A DNA stretch of 64,000 bases from Paenibacillus sp. RC67 (GCF_030020805.1 NZ_CP125098.1:2584001-2648000), one strand, 5' to 3'; shown: positions 47,128 to 56,721, counted from the first letter of the stretch. Made by a program: numbers and translations. Notes: a model not told the origin generated them from the letters alone.

Positions 47128-47654
47128 GGAAGACGATAGTTGCCGAGTGGACTCCAGAGTGGGCCGTTAGGTATTCGGAAGTAGCAAGGCTATTAAAGGA
47201 CATCCTTGATACGGAGCTGGTTCGAATTCATCATATCGGCAGTACCTCCATTCCTTGTATCGGATATGCGAAGCCAATCATCGATATTCTGATCGAAGTT
47301 GTCAACATTGAGGTTATCTCTTCTTTCAATGAGGCCATGCATGACGAAGGATTCAGTCCGAAGGGGGAGAACGGGATCCCTGGAAGGCGATATTTTACAA
47401 AAGGTGGAGATCAAAGAACACACCATGTCCATATTTTTGAAGTGGGTCATCCTTCCATTGCCGCTCATTTGGATTTCAAAGCTTATATGCTGGAACACCC
47501 TCAGGATGCAGCGGACTACGGTCAGCTGAAGCTCCGTTTAGCAGAGCAGTTCCCAGAGAGTGTTCACCAGTATCAGGACGGGAAGCGGTCCCTGTTAGAG
47601 AATCTTGTGCAGAAAGCGGCTATTTGGGCAGCAGAGCGGCGGACAGATTGCTAG
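47124..47654 (+). CDS. GrpB family nucleotidyltransferase-fold protein
   Basis: 176 residues of the UPF0157/GrpB family: RIHHIGSTSIPCIGYAKPIIDILIEV is the nucleotidyltransferase-like GS motif with the following acidic pair, then HVHIFEVGHPSIAAHLDFKAYML. Function unknown; some members are fused to dephospho-CoA kinase. The ATG overlaps the acetyltransferase stop. The LysR gene converges on it. Confidence 0.85.
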   Translation: MRKTIVAEWTPEWAVRYSEVARLLKDILDTELVRIHHIGSTSIPCIGYAKPIIDILIEVVNIEVISSFNEAMHDEGFSPKGENGIPGRRYFTKGGDQRTHHVHIFEVGHPSIAAHLDFKAYMLEHPQDAADYGQLKLRLAEQFPESVHQYQDGKRSLLENLVQKAAIWAAERRTDC

Positions 47655-47690
47655 GCTTTTATATAAATGTACCCTAATAGTGCTGTTTGC

Positions 47691-48590
47691 TTATTGCTGT
47701 TCCACGACTTCCCGGAACGTAGTCATGAAAGCTTCGACGGCTTTGGACATGTAGCGTCCTTTGCGGTATGCAATAACTAATGTGCGTGTTGGATGCTGGG
47801 ACAAGGACAAGTAAGCTGGAGCCATCTCACTCCAGGCTCCCCTCGTAATCATGTGAGGTACAAAAGCAATGCCCATACCGGCGCCAACAAGAGATTGCAC
47901 CGTTTCGATATTACTGCTTTCAAAAACAATCTTCGGAGTAAAGCCTGCATTCAGGCATAGCTCTATCGCAATTTGCCGGAAGCCTTGGCCTTTTTTCAGT
48001 GCGATAAAAGGCTCGTTTGCCAATTCTTCGATCTGGATCGTCTTGGCATCACCTGAGGCTTTGACAAGACGGTGATTCGAGGGTAGGGCGAGCATAATTT
48101 CCTCTTCGATAAGAGGCTCGTAGGTCAGCGATTCATCGATTAACGGTAGGGAAAGCAAGCTGATGTCGATCTGCCCGCTGGCTGTGAGATGTTCCAAATT
48201 AGCGGTCGTTTCCTCGACTAGCATGATCTCGATCTCCGGGTAGCGCGCTTGGAAGACAGGCAGCACTAGAGGGAGCACGTGGGCGCCAGTAATCGGAAGG
48301 CTGCCGACGATCAGCTTACCTTTACGCATTTGGGAGATGTCTTCCATCTCTCGCTTTAGCTGCTCGACCATATCAAGAATCGCTTGAGCCTTTTCGACGA
48401 ACAGGGATCCGGCATAGGTTACCTCAACCGAGTTGGTTGTCCGCTGAAACAGAAGGACGCCGATTTCTTTTTCCAGCTTGGATAATTGCTGACTGAGCGA
48501 AGGCTGTGCGATATGCAGCTTTTCGGCGGCGCGTGAGAAATTTTTTTCTATAGCGATCTGCAGCGCATACTGCAGCTGTCTTAGTTCCAT
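47691..48590 (-). CDS. LysR family transcriptional regulator
   Basis: 299 residues. The N-terminal HTH is MELRQLQYALQIAIEKNFSR and on through LHIAQPSLSQQLSKLEKEIG. The C-terminal effector domain begins KLIVGSLPITGAHVLPLVLP. The frame extends upstream, but ATG 48590 with GGAGA before it matches the family. It is divergent from leuCD, the classic arrangement for a LysR target; the effector is unknown but could be a branched-chain intermediate. Confidence 0.9.
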   Translation of the reverse strand: MELRQLQYALQIAIEKNFSRAAEKLHIAQPSLSQQLSKLEKEIGVLLFQRTTNSVEVTYAGSLFVEKAQAILDMVEQLKREMEDISQMRKGKLIVGSLPITGAHVLPLVLPVFQARYPEIEIMLVEETTANLEHLTASGQIDISLLSLPLIDESLTYEPLIEEEIMLALPSNHRLVKASGDAKTIQIEELANEPFIALKKGQGFRQIAIELCLNAGFTPKIVFESSNIETVQSLVGAGMGIAFVPHMITRGAWSEMAPAYLSLSQHPTRTLVIAYRKGRYMSKAVEAFMTTFREVVEQQ

Positions 48591-48634
48591 GGGGAGATGT
48601 CTCCTTTTTTTTATTCCTTTATGCTCGATAATGT

Positions 48635-48701
48635 GATAGTTTATACCTATCAAGCTTATAGATATTATATCTTGGATCAATGAATAAAGAAATGCTAAAC
48701 T
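48635..48701 (+). promoter_or_regulatory. leuCD promoter and LysR-type operator
   Basis: GATAGTTTATACCTATC (48635-48651) is a dyad with 5-bp arms and the T-N11-A geometry of LysR sites; CTATCAAGCTTATAG (48647-48661) overlaps it. Downstream, TTGGAT (48672-48677), 18 bases, TAAACT (48696-48701) is a plausible leuC promoter. No T-box is present. Confidence 0.5.
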
Positions 48702-48751
48702 ATGTGACATGAGATGAATTGATTCGCATTCATGACAATGAGGTGAAACTG

Positions 48752-50170
48752 ATGGCAAAAACTATGTTCGAGAAAATTTGGGACAATCACGTAATTCATC
48801 AGGAAGCAGGCAAACCTAGCATCATTTATATCGACCTGCAACTGGTGCACGAAGTAACGTCTCCGCAAGCTTTTGAAGGGCTTCGCTTGTCCGGCCGCAA
48901 AGTGCGTCGTCCGGATTTGACATTCGCTACAATGGACCACAACGTTCCTACCAAAGATCGTTTCAATATTACAGATCCGATCTCCAAACAGCAAATCGAC
49001 ACTTTGTCGCAAAACTGTAAAGATTTCGGCGTTACCTTGTTTGACTTGGACAGCATCGATCAAGGCGTTGTTCACGTTATGGGTCCAGAGCTTGGCTTGA
49101 CTCACCCTGGTAAAACTATCGTTTGCGGCGACAGCCATACTTCCACTCACGGAGCATTCGGCGCGTTGGCGTTCGGTATCGGTACTAGTGAAGTAGAACA
49201 TGTTATGGCTACTCAATGCTTGCAACAATCGAAAGCTAAAACATTGGAAGTTCGCATCAATGGTAAGCTGAACCCAGGCGTTACAGCAAAAGACTTGATC
49301 TTGGGCGTTATCGCTAAATACGGTACGGACTTTGCAACTGGCTACGTAATCGAGTACACAGGGGAAGCAATCCGCAACCTGTCTATGGAAGAGCGTATGA
49401 CTGTATGTAACATGTCCATCGAAGCAGGCGCAAGAGCAGGCTTGATTGCACCGGATGAAACGACTTTCAACTACTTGCGTGGTCGCGAATATGTACCTCA
49501 AGGCGCTGCATTTGACGAAGCAGTTGCTGCCTGGAAACAACTGACTACAGATGAAGGCGCAGTTTATGACCGTGTGGTTGATTTTGACGCTGACAGCCTG
49601 ATTCCACAAGTAACCTGGGGAACTAGCCCTGGTATGGGTACTGATGTTACAGCGCTTGTACCGGATCCACAAAGCTTCCCGACAGAGAACGAACGTAAAG
49701 CCGCTGAAAAAGCGATTGAATATATGGGCATCACTCCAGGAACTCCTATGACGGACTTGGCCGTAGATTATGTATTTATCGGTTCCTGTACGAATGGCCG
49801 CATCGAGGACCTTCGCGCTGCAGCGAAAGTTGCGCAAGGACATCAAGTGTCCCCGAATGTGACCGCAATCGTAGTTCCAGGCTCCGGACGCGTTAAAATT
49901 CAAGCGGAAAAAGAAGGCTTGGATAAAATCTTCACCGAAGCTGGCTTCGAGTGGCGCGATGCGGGCTGCAGCATGTGCTTGGCGATGAATCCGGACGTAT
50001 TGAAGCCGGGACAACGCTGCGCATCGACATCCAACCGTAATTTTGAAGGTCGTCAAGGACGTGACGGACGTACGCACCTTGTATCCCCTGCTATGGCCGT
50101 TGCGGCAGCAGTCAAAGGACATTTCTATGATGTTCGCGAGTGGGACTTCAAAGTGAAGCAAGAAGCTTAA
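48752..50170 (+). CDS. leuC: 3-isopropylmalate dehydratase large subunit
   Basis: Aconitase-family enzyme of leucine synthesis. The [4Fe-4S] cysteines lie in [13 protein letters not shown] and in [34 protein letters not shown] and [15 protein letters not shown] are conserved. 472 residues. ATG 48752 follows GAGGTGAAAC; the upstream frame is not needed. Works with LeuD, encoded 31 bases later. leuA and leuB are not nearby. Confidence 0.96.
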   Translation: MAKTMFEKIWDNHVIHQEAGKPSIIYIDLQLVHEVTSPQAFEGLRLSGRKVRRPDLTFATMDHNVPTKDRFNITDPISKQQIDTLSQNCKDFGVTLFDLDSIDQGVVHVMGPELGLTHPGKTIVCGDSHTSTHGAFGALAFGIGTSEVEHVMATQCLQQSKAKTLEVRINGKLNPGVTAKDLILGVIAKYGTDFATGYVIEYTGEAIRNLSMEERMTVCNMSIEAGARAGLIAPDETTFNYLRGREYVPQGAAFDEAVAAWKQLTTDEGAVYDRVVDFDADSLIPQVTWGTSPGMGTDVTALVPDPQSFPTENERKAAEKAIEYMGITPGTPMTDLAVDYVFIGSCTNGRIEDLRAAAKVAQGHQVSPNVTAIVVPGSGRVKIQAEKEGLDKIFTEAGFEWRDAGCSMCLAMNPDVLKPGQRCASTSNRNFEGRQGRDGRTHLVSPAMAVAAAVKGHFYDVREWDFKVKQEA

Positions 50171-50201
50171 TTCAATTTATTTGAGTGAGGAGAATAACGA
50201 C

Positions 50202-50807
50202 ATGGAAGCTTTTAAAAAGCATACAGGCCTCGTAGGTCCAGTTGACCGCGTAAACGTAGATACAGATGCGATTATTCCAAAGCAATTTTTGAAACGGATT
50301 GAACGTTCCGGTTTCGGACAATTTTTATTCTTTGAATGGCGTTTTGACAAGCAAGGCGATGTTATTAAGGATTTTTCCTTGAACCTGCCTCGTTACCAAG
50401 GATCTTCCGTTTTGATCTCCCGCGCTAACTTCGGCTGTGGATCTTCTCGTGAGCACGCTCCTTGGGCGATCCAAGATTATGGATTCAAAGTTATCATTGC
50501 TCCGTCTTATGCGGACATTTTCTATAACAACTGTTTCAAAAACGGCATTTTGCCAATCAAGCTGAGCGAAGAACAAGTAGAAGATTTGTTCCAACGTACA
50601 GCTAAGACAGAAGGCTACCAGCTGACTGTTGATCTGGAAAACAAAAAAATTACGGATGATCAAGGTCTGAGCATTGATTTTGATCTGGATGAGCACCGTC
50701 GTCAGTTCCTGCTGCAAGGCTTGGATGATATCGGCTTGACTCTTCAGCATGCTGACGCTATTACGGCATATGAAGCAGCTCATCAAGCGCGTTTGGCTTA
50801 TAAATAA
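50202..50807 (+). CDS. leuD: 3-isopropylmalate dehydratase small subunit
   Basis: Swivelling domain partner of Leu[21 protein letters not shown] and the substrate loop [15 protein letters not shown] are typical. 201 residues, ATG 50202 after GAGGAG; an upstream start at 50181 has no good ribosome site. A terminator follows. Confidence 0.95.
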   Translation: MEAFKKHTGLVGPVDRVNVDTDAIIPKQFLKRIERSGFGQFLFFEWRFDKQGDVIKDFSLNLPRYQGSSVLISRANFGCGSSREHAPWAIQDYGFKVIIAPSYADIFYNNCFKNGILPIKLSEEQVEDLFQRTAKTEGYQLTVDLENKKITDDQGLSIDFDLDEHRRQFLLQGLDDIGLTLQHADAITAYEAAHQARLAYK

Positions 50808-50822
50808 GTTTGTCATACACCT

Positions 50823-50862
50823 AGGCGGTTTTTGCTCCATTCGGAGTGAAAGCCGCTTTTTC
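50823..50862 (+). terminator. Terminator after leuD
   Basis: GCGGTTTTTGCTCC, ATTC, GGAGTGAAAGCCGC then TTTTT. Confidence 0.8.
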
Positions 50863-50928
50863 TCATTGTTGAATCATGTAACTTGTGATAACATGGATAA
50901 AATTTACTTTTGTAGAGGTGATGGGGAC

Positions 50929-51795
50929 TTGAACGTGTATTTTTTTGACAGCGCTGAGCTTTTCCTTGAAAAGGTCGGGGGAGAGCTGGAGAAGCACGAG
51001 GCGGTGAACAACCTGCTGCTTGGTCTCCTTCAAATAGCAGTTAAAGGTGAAGCACAGGGAGCAGCATCTTCAAAATCACAAATGGCTCTAGTCGAAGATG
51101 AAGACGGCGGTATCGAGCTTGTTATGCTAAATAACCCCTTGAACGCTGTTTTGTACAGTAACGGCATGAAGAAAGAAGAAGCTGTGAGAGCGGTTATTGC
51201 CGAGTTGGTTGGGAGAAATGCACATGTCCACGGAGTTGTCGGGCCGACGGAAATTGCACGATTATTTGCTTTGGAGTGGGCTAACCAAAATGAGTTGGAA
51301 CCAGTTCTCAAAATGGATCAATGCATATATCAGCTTGACCAGGTCAATCCGATTCGCTTCAGTAGGGGACAATTGAAAGTGGCTGAGCTGCGTGACCATG
51401 AACAGGTTACAAGCTGGATCAAAGAGTTCGCAGATTCTATAAACGAACAGATTTCTCTAGAGAAAGCTTCTATTAAAGCACTTGGCTTTATCAAAGAAAG
51501 CTCCATCTACTTATGGGATAATGATGGGGCGGTCAGTATGGCAAAAACGACCAGACCCACGAAACACGGTATCGTATTAAGCTATGTTTATACGCCGCCG
51601 CAATTCCGTAATCAAGGCTATGCATCCTCTTGTGTGGCTGCGTTAAGTCAGCGCATGCTGGAGGAGGGGTACTCCTTTTGCAGTCTCTACACCGATCTGG
51701 CTAATCCGACCTCCAATCATATTTATTCGCAGATAGGCTATCGTCCTATCCAAGCTTCGGTAATGTACCGATTCATAGAAAAGGCGATAAGATAA
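50929..51795 (+). CDS. GNAT family acetyltransferase with extra N-terminal domain
   Basis: 288 residues. The first 125 form a separate alpha/beta domain (ELFLEKVGGELEKHEAVNNL, VRAVIAELVGRNAHVHGVVG). The C-terminal GNAT core has VYTPPQFRNQGYASSCVAAL, with the acetyl-CoA loop R-N-Q-G-Y-A, and LYTDLANPTSNHIYSQIGY. Similar two-domain GNATs are common in Bacillales; substrate unknown. The start is TTG 50929 after GAGGTGATGG; earlier in-frame starts are less likely. Confidence 0.85.
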   Translation: MNVYFFDSAELFLEKVGGELEKHEAVNNLLLGLLQIAVKGEAQGAASSKSQMALVEDEDGGIELVMLNNPLNAVLYSNGMKKEEAVRAVIAELVGRNAHVHGVVGPTEIARLFALEWANQNELEPVLKMDQCIYQLDQVNPIRFSRGQLKVAELRDHEQVTSWIKEFADSINEQISLEKASIKALGFIKESSIYLWDNDGAVSMAKTTRPTKHGIVLSYVYTPPQFRNQGYASSCVAALSQRMLEEGYSFCSLYTDLANPTSNHIYSQIGYRPIQASVMYRFIEKAIR

Positions 51796-51816
51796 AGTTG
51801 TTTTAGGGGGCTTTTT

Positions 51817-53184
51817 ATGGAAAGTCGAAAAGAACAAGCATTGGCACTGCTGAACGCTTACGGTCAAGCACATTTGCTTACATTTTATGATGAATTGAGC
51901 GAATCATCCAAGAAGAAGCTGCTTGATCAAATTGCACAGCTTGATTTTGAAACGATCTGCAATGTATGGAGACGTAGGTCGGACTCGCAGGCTGGACTAT
52001 TGGAGAGTGGGCAATTGGCGCCGATTCATGCCAGCAGCTGGGACAAGTTTACAAAGGAAGAGCGAGCGAGGTATGCTGAGGCAGGTTGGGAGTTGCTTCA
52101 ACAAGGGAAAGTAGGAGCGATTGTCGTAGCTGGCGGTCAAGGAAGTCGGTTAGGATATGAAGGACCCAAGGGAGCCTATAATATTGGACTACCGTCTGGT
52201 AAATCACTCTTTCAACTTCAGGCGGAGCACTTAATCAACTTGTCGGAAAGAGCGGGGCAGCCTATAGCGTGGTATATAATGACAAGTCCTGATAATCATG
52301 TGCAAACCGTTCAGTATTTTGAGGACAACCATTTTTTCGGTTATGGACGTGAGCAGTGCATGTTCTTCCAGCAGGGGATGATGCCAGCGATGGATGAGCA
52401 TGGGAACATTCTTCTTTCTGATAAAGATGAGATATGCTTGGCTCCAAGCGGCAACGGTGATTGCTTCGCTGCTTTAAAACGGACAGGGGCATTGGCGGAC
52501 ATGAAGCGACGAGGCTTGGAGTGGTTGTTTTACTATAATGTGGACAATGCGCTCGTAAAGGTGGCAGACCCGTTGTTTATAGGTGTAGCTGCCTGTCAAC
52601 AACATCCCGCGGCAGCCAAGACCGTTGAAAAATTATATCCCGAGGAGCCAGTCGGCATTTTGTGCTATCGCAGCGGTCGTCCGGCAGTCGTAGAATATAC
52701 GGTGCTCCCGGAAGATATCATGTATGCTACGGACGAGCAGGGCAGGCTGATGTTTAGCCTCGGTAATATTTCTATGCAATTATTCAGATTTGACTTCATT
52801 GAAGGTGTTGCTGATGCGGATCTGCCTTATGCAATGGCACATAAAAAAATCAAATTTATCGATTCAGCTGGTAAGCTAGTTGAACCGGATGAACCCAACG
52901 CATACAAAATGGAGCGGTTTATATTCGATTTCTTTCCTCTGGCGGAACAAATTACGGTGCTTAAGGTGAACCGGGAGGAAGAATTTGCTCCAGTGAAAAA
53001 TAAAGAGGGTGAGGATAGTCCGGCATCCGCCAGACAGCTTGTTCTTGCGCTTCATCACAAATGGCTTTTGGAAGCGGGAGTTATCAAGGAAAGCATGAGT
53101 CACCGTGACATCGAAATATCTCCTTTAGTATCGTACTCAGGGGAAGGCTTGACCCCGGACATAGTTCGTAGACTTGGCATTTGA
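51817..53184 (+). CDS. UDPGP-type UDP-sugar pyrophosphorylase
   Basis: 455 residues of the eukaryotic-type UDPGP family (UAP1/UGP), not of the bacterial GlmU or GalU type. Nucleotide loop VVAGGQGSRLGYEGPKG, Lys motif in IGLPSGKSLFQLQAEHL, sugar site LAPSGNGDCFAAL and FYYNVDNALVKVADP. Expected to join UTP with GlcNAc-1-P or a hexose-1-P; which sugar cannot be decided by eye. ATG 22 bases after the GNAT gene. Confidence 0.87.
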   Translation: MESRKEQALALLNAYGQAHLLTFYDELSESSKKKLLDQIAQLDFETICNVWRRRSDSQAGLLESGQLAPIHASSWDKFTKEERARYAEAGWELLQQGKVGAIVVAGGQGSRLGYEGPKGAYNIGLPSGKSLFQLQAEHLINLSERAGQPIAWYIMTSPDNHVQTVQYFEDNHFFGYGREQCMFFQQGMMPAMDEHGNILLSDKDEICLAPSGNGDCFAALKRTGALADMKRRGLEWLFYYNVDNALVKVADPLFIGVAACQQHPAAAKTVEKLYPEEPVGILCYRSGRPAVVEYTVLPEDIMYATDEQGRLMFSLGNISMQLFRFDFIEGVADADLPYAMAHKKIKFIDSAGKLVEPDEPNAYKMERFIFDFFPLAEQITVLKVNREEEFAPVKNKEGEDSPASARQLVLALHHKWLLEAGVIKESMSHRDIEISPLVSYSGEGLTPDIVRRLGI

Positions 53185-53233
53185 AAAAGGCTGCCTCTGT
53201 GGTTTAGGTTATCCTGACCGTAAAGGCAGCCTT
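53184..53233 (-). terminator. Terminator between the pyrophosphorylase gene and yjdF
   Basis: AAGGCTGCCT (53187-53196) and AGGCAGCCTT (53224-53233) form a stem. On the minus strand it is followed by TTTTTC, so it mainly ends yjdF. Confidence 0.75.
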
Positions 53234-53242
53234 GCTGCGGCG

Positions 53243-53659
53243 CTACTTTCCGCGATGCTTCTGCTTCGCTTTTTGCACCCTCAATGCATATTTTCGTTCA
53301 TTCAATTCCTCTTGCCGGCGCTTTGAATCGCTTTTTCGTTCCATTTTCCGATGCTCATACTCCAAACTTATGACCTGCTGTGCGTAAGTGGATGCGCCCC
53401 GCTGCTGTACTTCACGAGCGGCGATACGTGACATCCGTTTAGGATTAATCCGTCGTTCCCCGCGCGGTATAGTTTGCAGAGTTTGGGTTGCTGAATCCAG
53501 CAGCCGCTGCATGTCGTGATGGATAAAATCGAGAATCTCGGCCTCCTTCGGTTCTTTGCCGAACAAATGTCGGACGGCTTTGATTCGGTTGTTGTCCTCG
53601 TCTTCTACAACACCCACCCAGAATTGGAGCTGTTCATCAAAAAATACGGTAAGCTTCAT
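53243..53659 (-). CDS. yjdF: YjdF family protein (DUF2992)
   Basis: 138 residues. An N-terminal beta-sheet part (MKLTVFFDEQLQFWVGVVED, RHLFGKEPKEAEILDF) and a long, very basic C-terminal helix (EYEHRKMERKSDSKRRQEEL, QKAKQKHRGK). The family has no established function; in Firmicutes it is controlled by the yjdF riboswitch, which senses azaaromatic compounds. A structured leader of this kind is present upstream. Confidence 0.85.
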   Translation of the reverse strand: MKLTVFFDEQLQFWVGVVEDEDNNRIKAVRHLFGKEPKEAEILDFIHHDMQRLLDSATQTLQTIPRGERRINPKRMSRIAAREVQQRGASTYAQQVISLEYEHRKMERKSDSKRRQEELNERKYALRVQKAKQKHRGK

Positions 53660-53785
53660 CTAAGCTTCCCCCTCAATATAAAGTACAGAGTGATGGACAT
53701 CCCGAGGGGGGAAGGCTACTGACACAAGGTTTAGCCCTATGCGCCCGGACTACCAACCGGACTGTGATTTTACACTCCTAAAGAG
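53660..53785 (-). ncRNA. Structured leader, probable yjdF riboswitch
   Basis: On the minus strand the leader begins near GTGTAAAATCACAGTCCGG (53775-53757), contains the hairpin AGGGCTA / TAGCCTT and ends with TTCCCCCCTC pairing with GAGGGGGAA. The last arm is the ribosome site of yjdF, so the fold can block translation. This is directly visible; the riboswitch name comes from the gene and position and needs a covariance check. Confidence 0.65.
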
Positions 53786-53844
53786 AAGTATATAGCAATG
53801 GATGACGGGCTTACAAGATGGATGTAGGACTATTTGAAGCTCAC

Positions 53845-54669
53845 TTAAGGATTCGGATGTACCTGATCCCCCTCTGTCTGCTGGAGCCGGAACGCTTTGG
53901 GTGAGATCCCATACTTCTCCCGAAATACGCGGTGAAAATAAGAATAGCTTCCGAAGCCGGACGTTTCGGCAATCTGCTCCAACGTCATATCACTGTAGTT
54001 CATTCGCTCGATAGATGTAGAGAGACGGATTTCCAGCGTATACTGGATCATCGTTTTGCCAAAGCATTCTTTAAAAAGGTGAACGGCACGGGAGACACTA
54101 AGTCCGACATGCTGAGCGACGTCTTCGACCTTGAAGGGTATAATTGCGTGCTCCTCTATAAAGCTTTTCATCCGTGAAGCCAAGAAGGAACTTCCATGAA
54201 GTGTGCGCGTTTCAGTGACGGCCCTGTCGATATGTAGGCAAAGCGCTCGCAGCAAATAGTCGGATAGCTCTTTGTTCTCATCCTCGATACGCCGCTTCTC
54301 CAGTATGATCTGCCTCCATAAAGTTAGCAGACGTTCTGCAGCTGCGATCCGGACCTTTTGCGGCTTTTTGCTTTTTTTCCACCAGGACTCCAGCCATTCT
54401 CCCTTGCACATAATGTAATAATCACCGCTTGAAATCAGGGTTTGGCCCAGTTTATTTGTATGCTCATCGATCCGCAGATCGTACACATCACCGGGCTGGT
54501 ATAGCAAAAGATCACCCGTCTCGACATCGGTCATCGTACCGTTGACCCAAGCTTGGCTGAAGCCTTCGGTTTGCAGTCGAATCAAATAATGCTTCACGTT
54601 TTCTTTATGCCCGGTTTGAAATTTTTGTGAGTGATAAGAATACCCGCATGATAGAATTTGAGAGAGCAT
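53845..54669 (-). CDS. AraC family transcriptional regulator
   Basis: 274 residues. The N-terminal cupin-like part (LLYQPGDVYDLRIDEHTNKL) binds an effector; the C-terminal double HTH is VEDVAQHVGLSVSRAVHLFK and TLEQIAETSGFGSYSYFHRV then FREKYGISPKAFR. ATG after GAAGGGATTC. Divergent from the isomerase-dehydrogenase pair, which it probably regulates. The inducer may be a sugar or polyol. Confidence 0.88.
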   Translation of the reverse strand: MLSQILSCGYSYHSQKFQTGHKENVKHYLIRLQTEGFSQAWVNGTMTDVETGDLLLYQPGDVYDLRIDEHTNKLGQTLISSGDYYIMCKGEWLESWWKKSKKPQKVRIAAAERLLTLWRQIILEKRRIEDENKELSDYLLRALCLHIDRAVTETRTLHGSSFLASRMKSFIEEHAIIPFKVEDVAQHVGLSVSRAVHLFKECFGKTMIQYTLEIRLSTSIERMNYSDMTLEQIAETSGFGSYSYFHRVFREKYGISPKAFRLQQTEGDQVHPNP

Positions 54670-54793
54670 AGTAGAATCCCTTCTTTATTAATAGCAAAAT
54701 AGTTCATGTTGTAAGCACATCGTTCATAGTCATTATAGGGCATTTGGGATTAAAATAATATCAAATAGATCAATTCCTATGGAGGATGAGCAT

Positions 54794-55564
54794 ATGAGAA
54801 GAATGGGTATTGGCGTTCAGCTGTATACGGTTCGCGATGATTTGTCAAAAGATTTCAAAGGAACGCTTCGCCGTGTGGCCGAGCTTGGATATGAAGGTGT
54901 TGAATTCGCGGGATACGGTGATTTGCCGGCAGAGGAATTAAAGCAGCTTTTGGATGAACTGAACCTGAAGCCTATCGGAGCACATGTTAGCTTGCAAAAT
55001 ATGCGTGCAGATCTGGACAAAGAAATCAACTACTTGCTTGCTATCGGGGCTGAGTACTTAATCTGTCCTTATGTGGCTGCTGAGGATCGCGCAGACGTGG
55101 AAAGCTGGAAATCCCTGTTTACATTTCTGGGAGAAGCAGCGCGCAAGGCTAAGGAAAACGGCCTGAAGTTTGCTTATCATAACCATGCGTTTGAATTCGA
55201 AGCGAAAATCGGTGATCAATATGTTTTTGACGCTTTGTACGCTTCTGCACCCGAAGATATTTTAGTGGAGATGGATGCAGGCTGGGTTCAGTTCGCTGGA
55301 TTGGATACGCTTCAATATATCGCTGATTATGCAGGTAGATTACCGCTGCTCCACCTGAAAGATTTCAAAGGCATGATTAACAATCAGATCAATACGGTTG
55401 AACTGGGCCAAGGGGAAATTGAATTGCCAACGGTCATTCAAGCGGCTTCGGATGCAGAGGTTGAGTGGCTTATTGTTGAGCAGGACCGCTGCCAAAATCC
55501 TCCGCTGGAGAGTGTTGGTACTAGCTTGAAGTGGCTTCAACAAAATTATTTAAATCAATTTTAA
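54794..55564 (+). CDS. Sugar phosphate isomerase/epimerase (TIM barrel)
   Basis: 256 residues of the xylose-isomerase-like TIM family (IolE/IolI type): GVQLYTVRDDLSKDF, FAYHNHAFEFE, ILVEMDAGWVQFAG, LLHLKDFKG and VEWLIVEQDRC give metal-binding His, Glu and Asp. Substrate unknown. ATG 54794 after GGAGGATG. Followed by a Gfo/Idh dehydrogenase after 20 bases; such pairs degrade or modify sugars via keto intermediates. Confidence 0.88.
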   Translation: MRRMGIGVQLYTVRDDLSKDFKGTLRRVAELGYEGVEFAGYGDLPAEELKQLLDELNLKPIGAHVSLQNMRADLDKEINYLLAIGAEYLICPYVAAEDRADVESWKSLFTFLGEAARKAKENGLKFAYHNHAFEFEAKIGDQYVFDALYASAPEDILVEMDAGWVQFAGLDTLQYIADYAGRLPLLHLKDFKGMINNQINTVELGQGEIELPTVIQAASDAEVEWLIVEQDRCQNPPLESVGTSLKWLQQNYLNQF

Positions 55565-55584
55565 AATCATAAGGGGTAGATGAC

Positions 55585-56604
55585 ATGAGTAAATTGAGAG
55601 TTGCCGTTGTAGGCTGCGGAGCTATTTCCATAAGAAGACATATACCGGAATATGAAGCTAACCCAAATGTTGAGCTTGTTGCTTTTGTCGACATCATTAA
55701 AGAACGGGCAGACAAATACGCTGAGAAGCATGGCGCAAAGTCTTATACCGATTACAATGAAATGCTCAAAGAAATCAAACCGGACGCCGTCAGCGTATGT
55801 ACTCCAAACGTGCTGCATGCACCAGTCTCTATTGCCGCGGCAAATGCAGGAGCTCATGTGTTGGTGGAAAAGCCAATGGCTGTGACGGAAGCGGAAGGCT
55901 TGGCTATGATCGAAGCGGCTCAAAAGAACGGAGTCTACTTGATGGTGGGTCATAACCAACGTTTAATGCCCCCTCATATGAAAGCAAAAGAAATTTTGCA
56001 ATCCGGCAGACTTGGCAAAGTTCTTACATTCCGTACTTCGTTCGGACATCCAGGACCAGAAGGCTGGAGCGTAGACGGAAGAGAAAGCTGGTTTTTCCGT
56101 AAGGAAGAAGCAATTATGGGCGCAATGGGCGACTTAGGCGTGCATAAATCCGATCTTATTCGTTGGCTTCTTGATGATGAGGTTGCGGATGTTGCTGCAT
56201 TCGTGGGCACCCTTCATAAGGAAGGCACAGATGTGGACGATAATGCAACTTGCGTACTTCGTATGAATAGCGGCACTATCGGTACATTAGTTGCAAGCTG
56301 GACCTACTATAAAGGCGGCGACAACAGCACGATTCTCTGGTGCGAGAACGGGGTTATGAAAATCGGTACCGATTCAGATGATCAAGTGATTGTGGAGCTC
56401 CGCAACGGTTCCGTTGAGAAGTATAAGGTCGGAGCGATGGCCACTAATGAAAAACAAACGACGAGCGGAGTTATCGATGAATTCATTCATTGCTTGACCA
56501 CGAATACCCCGCCAAGCATCTCTGGTGAAGAAGGCTTGAAGTCGTTAAAGGTTATATTGGCTGCTTTTGCATCGCAAGATACGAAGCAAGTTATTAGTCT
56601 TTAA
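55585..56604 (+). CDS. Gfo/Idh/MocA family oxidoreductase
   Basis: 339 residues. NAD loop VVGCGAISIRRHIPEYE, the VCTPNVLHAP strand and the conserved EKPMAVTEAEG with catalytic Lys; the C-terminal domain has GDLGVHKSDLIRWLL (His/Asp). It probably oxidises or reduces a sugar or cyclitol in partnership with the preceding isomerase. Weak ribosome site GGGGTAGATG before ATG. Confidence 0.9.
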   Translation: MSKLRVAVVGCGAISIRRHIPEYEANPNVELVAFVDIIKERADKYAEKHGAKSYTDYNEMLKEIKPDAVSVCTPNVLHAPVSIAAANAGAHVLVEKPMAVTEAEGLAMIEAAQKNGVYLMVGHNQRLMPPHMKAKEILQSGRLGKVLTFRTSFGHPGPEGWSVDGRESWFFRKEEAIMGAMGDLGVHKSDLIRWLLDDEVADVAAFVGTLHKEGTDVDDNATCVLRMNSGTIGTLVASWTYYKGGDNSTILWCENGVMKIGTDSDDQVIVELRNGSVEKYKVGAMATNEKQTTSGVIDEFIHCLTTNTPPSISGEEGLKSLKVILAAFASQDTKQVISL

Positions 56605-56629
56605 TTCATATTCTCCATTCATAGGAACG

Positions 56630-56669
56630 AGTCCAATGCTGCTGCTGCGGCGGAGGGCTTGTTTTTGTT
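56630..56669 (+). terminator. Possible terminator after the Gfo/Idh gene
   Basis: AGTCC pairs with GGGCT around a GC-rich loop, followed by TTGTTTTTG. Weak stem with one wobble pair. Confidence 0.4.
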
Positions 56670-56721
56670 TTTGGAGCAAAGGTAAGCTGCCAGCTCTTCA
56701 CAACAATGCCACAAGAAGTTT

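Noticed and set aside
48695..50161. A 488-codon open frame antisense to leuC
   Set aside because: leuC on the plus strand is a clear enzyme with all motifs. The antisense frame is rich in Cys, His and Arg, matches nothing known and has no ribosome site.
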